A stretch of 6,536 nucleotides of DNA from an uncultured Methylotenera sp. (GTDB taxonomy: Bacteria > Pseudomonadota > Gammaproteobacteria > Burkholderiales > Methylophilaceae): positions 1 through 6,536 of the forward strand of contig CALFXV010000199.1 in NCBI GenBank assembly GCA_937957775.1, in the 5' to 3' direction. Shown in pieces: positions 5,729-6,536 of this stretch. Position numbers and translations under genes: made by a program. The notes beneath the pieces were generated by a model. It did not search any database and was not told the DNA's origin. It saw nothing but the letters and a program-made list of their open reading frames with translations. Each line of letters begins with the position of its first letter. Position 1 is the first letter of the stretch.

Positions 5729-5760
5729 CAAATAATATTTTAGGCTGTGATGGCCTTATT

Positions 5761-5766
5761 AAGGAG
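5761..5766 (+). promoter_or_regulatory. Strong ribosome binding site of pal
   Basis: AAGGAG lies 6 nt before the pal ATG. It is the best Shine-Dalgarno in the window, in contrast to tolB, and fits Pal being needed in larger amounts than the Tol motor subunits. Confidence 0.8.
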
Positions 5767-5772
5767 AGCGAT

Positions 5773-6363
5773 ATGAACAGCAGCACATGGAACACTAAGC
5801 TATTAAGTAGCCTAGCCCTGGCTTTAATTTTGGCCGCTTGTAAAAGCACGCCCATGGTAGATAAACCGGCTGCAGTGGAAGACCGAAGCCCAGCCGCGGC
5901 CAGTGCGGCTAAGCCAGCAGAAGCCGCCCCTGCTGCGGTAGCCGACACTGCCGCAGTAAAAGAAGTGGTCATAGACGGCAATGCCGGCACTAACAGCAAC
6001 AACCCATTGAAAGACCCGAATAACATTTTATCCAAACGTCAGGTTTACTTTGATTACGACAGCGATGCCGTTAAAGCCGAATACCGACCATTGATTGAAG
6101 CGCATGCTAAATACCTGTTGGCTAACCGCAACGCCAAGGTCATCGTACAAGGCAATACCGACGAGCGGGGCAGCCGCGAGTACAATTTATCTTTGGGTCA
6201 ACGCCGTTCCGTGGCGGTCAAAAAATCCTTAAATTTACTCGGTGTGCAAGATGGGCAAATTGAAACGGTGAGCTTTGGTGAAGAAAAAGCCACGGCTAGC
6301 TGTGCCGATGAAAGCTGCGCCAAACAAAATCGCCGTGCTGACATCGTTTACGAAAACGAGTAA
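5773..6363 (+). CDS. pal: Pal, peptidoglycan-associated outer-membrane lipoprotein
   Basis: Pal is an outer-membrane lipoprotein that binds peptidoglycan and TolB, tethering the outer membrane at the division site. The 196-residue product has a lipoprotein signal with lipobox LAAC (20-23, lipidated Cys23). Lys, not Asp, follows the Cys, consistent with transport to the outer membrane. A low-complexity Ala/Pro/Glu linker (about 31-65) leads to the OmpA-like domain (about 88-195), with VYFDYDSDAVK, GNTDERGSREYNLSLGQRR (128-145) and NRRADIVY (186-193). The Asp and Arg residues of those motifs bind diaminopimelate in the family. The linker makes it somewhat longer than E. coli Pal (173 residues). 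Odd point: cysteines 177 and 182 in a region where E. coli Pal has none. The start is fixed by the AAGGAG and the lipobox position. cpoB follows after 25 nt. Confidence 0.97.
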   Translation: MNSSTWNTKLLSSLALALILAACKSTPMVDKPAAVEDRSPAAASAAKPAEAAPAAVADTAAVKEVVIDGNAGTNSNNPLKDPNNILSKRQVYFDYDSDAVKAEYRPLIEAHAKYLLANRNAKVIVQGNTDERGSREYNLSLGQRRSVAVKKSLNLLGVQDGQIETVSFGEEKATASCADESCAKQNRRADIVYENE

Positions 6364-6388
6364 GACCTCAGCGGATTAAAGAGAAACC

Positions 6389-6536
6389 ATGAAAAAACTG
6401 ATACTGGCTAGTTTGTTAATTGTCACCGCGGCATTTGCTGCGCAAGGTCACGCGGCCTTGTTTGATGACAAGGAGGCGCGCAAGAAAATTTTAGAGTTGG
6501 AAGCCACCACAACGACTCAGCATCAGGCTGCGCAGG
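6389..6536 (+). CDS. cpoB: CpoB/YbgF, periplasmic Tol-Pal coordinator, N-terminal part
   Basis: Only the first 49 codons are present; the gene continues past the right edge. The product starts MKKLILASLLIVTAAFAAQG with a signal peptide probably cleaved near HA-ALFDD (about residue 22 or 23), then the charged segment ALFDDKEARKKILELEA. This is the typical beginning of mature YbgF/CpoB, whose N-terminal coiled coil trimerises and is followed by TPR repeats (not in view). In E. coli CpoB coordinates PBP1B-driven peptidoglycan synthesis with Tol-mediated outer-membrane constriction. It sits 25 nt after pal, with a GAGA 4 nt before the ATG, in its usual last place in the cluster. Identity rests on position plus the N-terminal pattern. 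Confidence 0.9.
   Translation, partial: MKKLILASLLIVTAAFAAQGHAALFDDKEARKKILELEATTTTQHQAAQ

Noticed and set aside
5741..5757. AGGC...GCCT hairpin in the tolB-pal spacer
   Set aside because: Only four base pairs with a 7-nt loop and no T-run, so not distinguishable from chance.
1..6536. Search for a novel defence, mobile or CRISPR-like system
   Set aside because: Every long plus-strand frame is accounted for by a known ruv or tol-pal gene. No transposase, integrase, att-like duplication or spaced repeat array is visible.

Overview
The window looks like chromosomal DNA of a Gram-negative proteobacterium, most likely a betaproteobacterium. The protein motifs (for example MSTFYNLP in RuvA and the MIETDRL start of RuvB) and the order ruvA-ruvB-ybgC-tolQRAB-pal-cpoB fit that group. 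This placement comes from remembered family features, not from a search. The window is almost entirely ordinary housekeeping sequence, and I see no mobile element, CRISPR array, tRNA, rRNA or unknown gene system.

Layout. Bases 1-107 hold, on the minus strand, the first 35 codons of a PhoH-family (YbeZ-like) ATPase that runs off the left edge. Bases 108-238 are a GC-rich divergent spacer with inverted repeats that can fold in two competing ways. The plus strand then carries ruvA (239-817), a 67-nt spacer with a nested hairpin, ruvB (885-1919), ybgC (1916-2335), tolQ (2332-3012), tolR (3016-3414), tolA (3430-4290), a 160-nt spacer beginning with inverted repeats, tolB (4451-5728), pal (5773-6363) and the first 49 codons of cpoB/ybgF (6389 to the right edge).

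How the genes work together. RuvA and RuvB form the Holliday-junction branch-migration motor. Their usual partner gene ruvC is not next to them in this window. The remaining plus-strand genes form the Tol-Pal envelope system: TolQ and TolR are the proton-driven inner-membrane motor, TolA the periplasm-spanning arm, TolB the periplasmic beta-propeller, Pal the peptidoglycan-binding outer-membrane lipoprotein and CpoB the coordinator with peptidoglycan synthesis. YbgC is the acyl-CoA thioesterase that commonly heads the cluster. RuvB/YbgC and YbgC/TolQ overlap by four bases each, so the repair and envelope genes are probably co-transcribed and translationally coupled.

Points worth a second look: an abrupt base and codon-usage step at the left end (possible transfer boundary or assembly join), structured spacers before ruvA, before ruvB and after tolA, three A8 tracts in tolA, an unusually short proline-rich TolA, a cysteine pair in Pal, and a GTG start for tolB without a visible Shine-Dalgarno.
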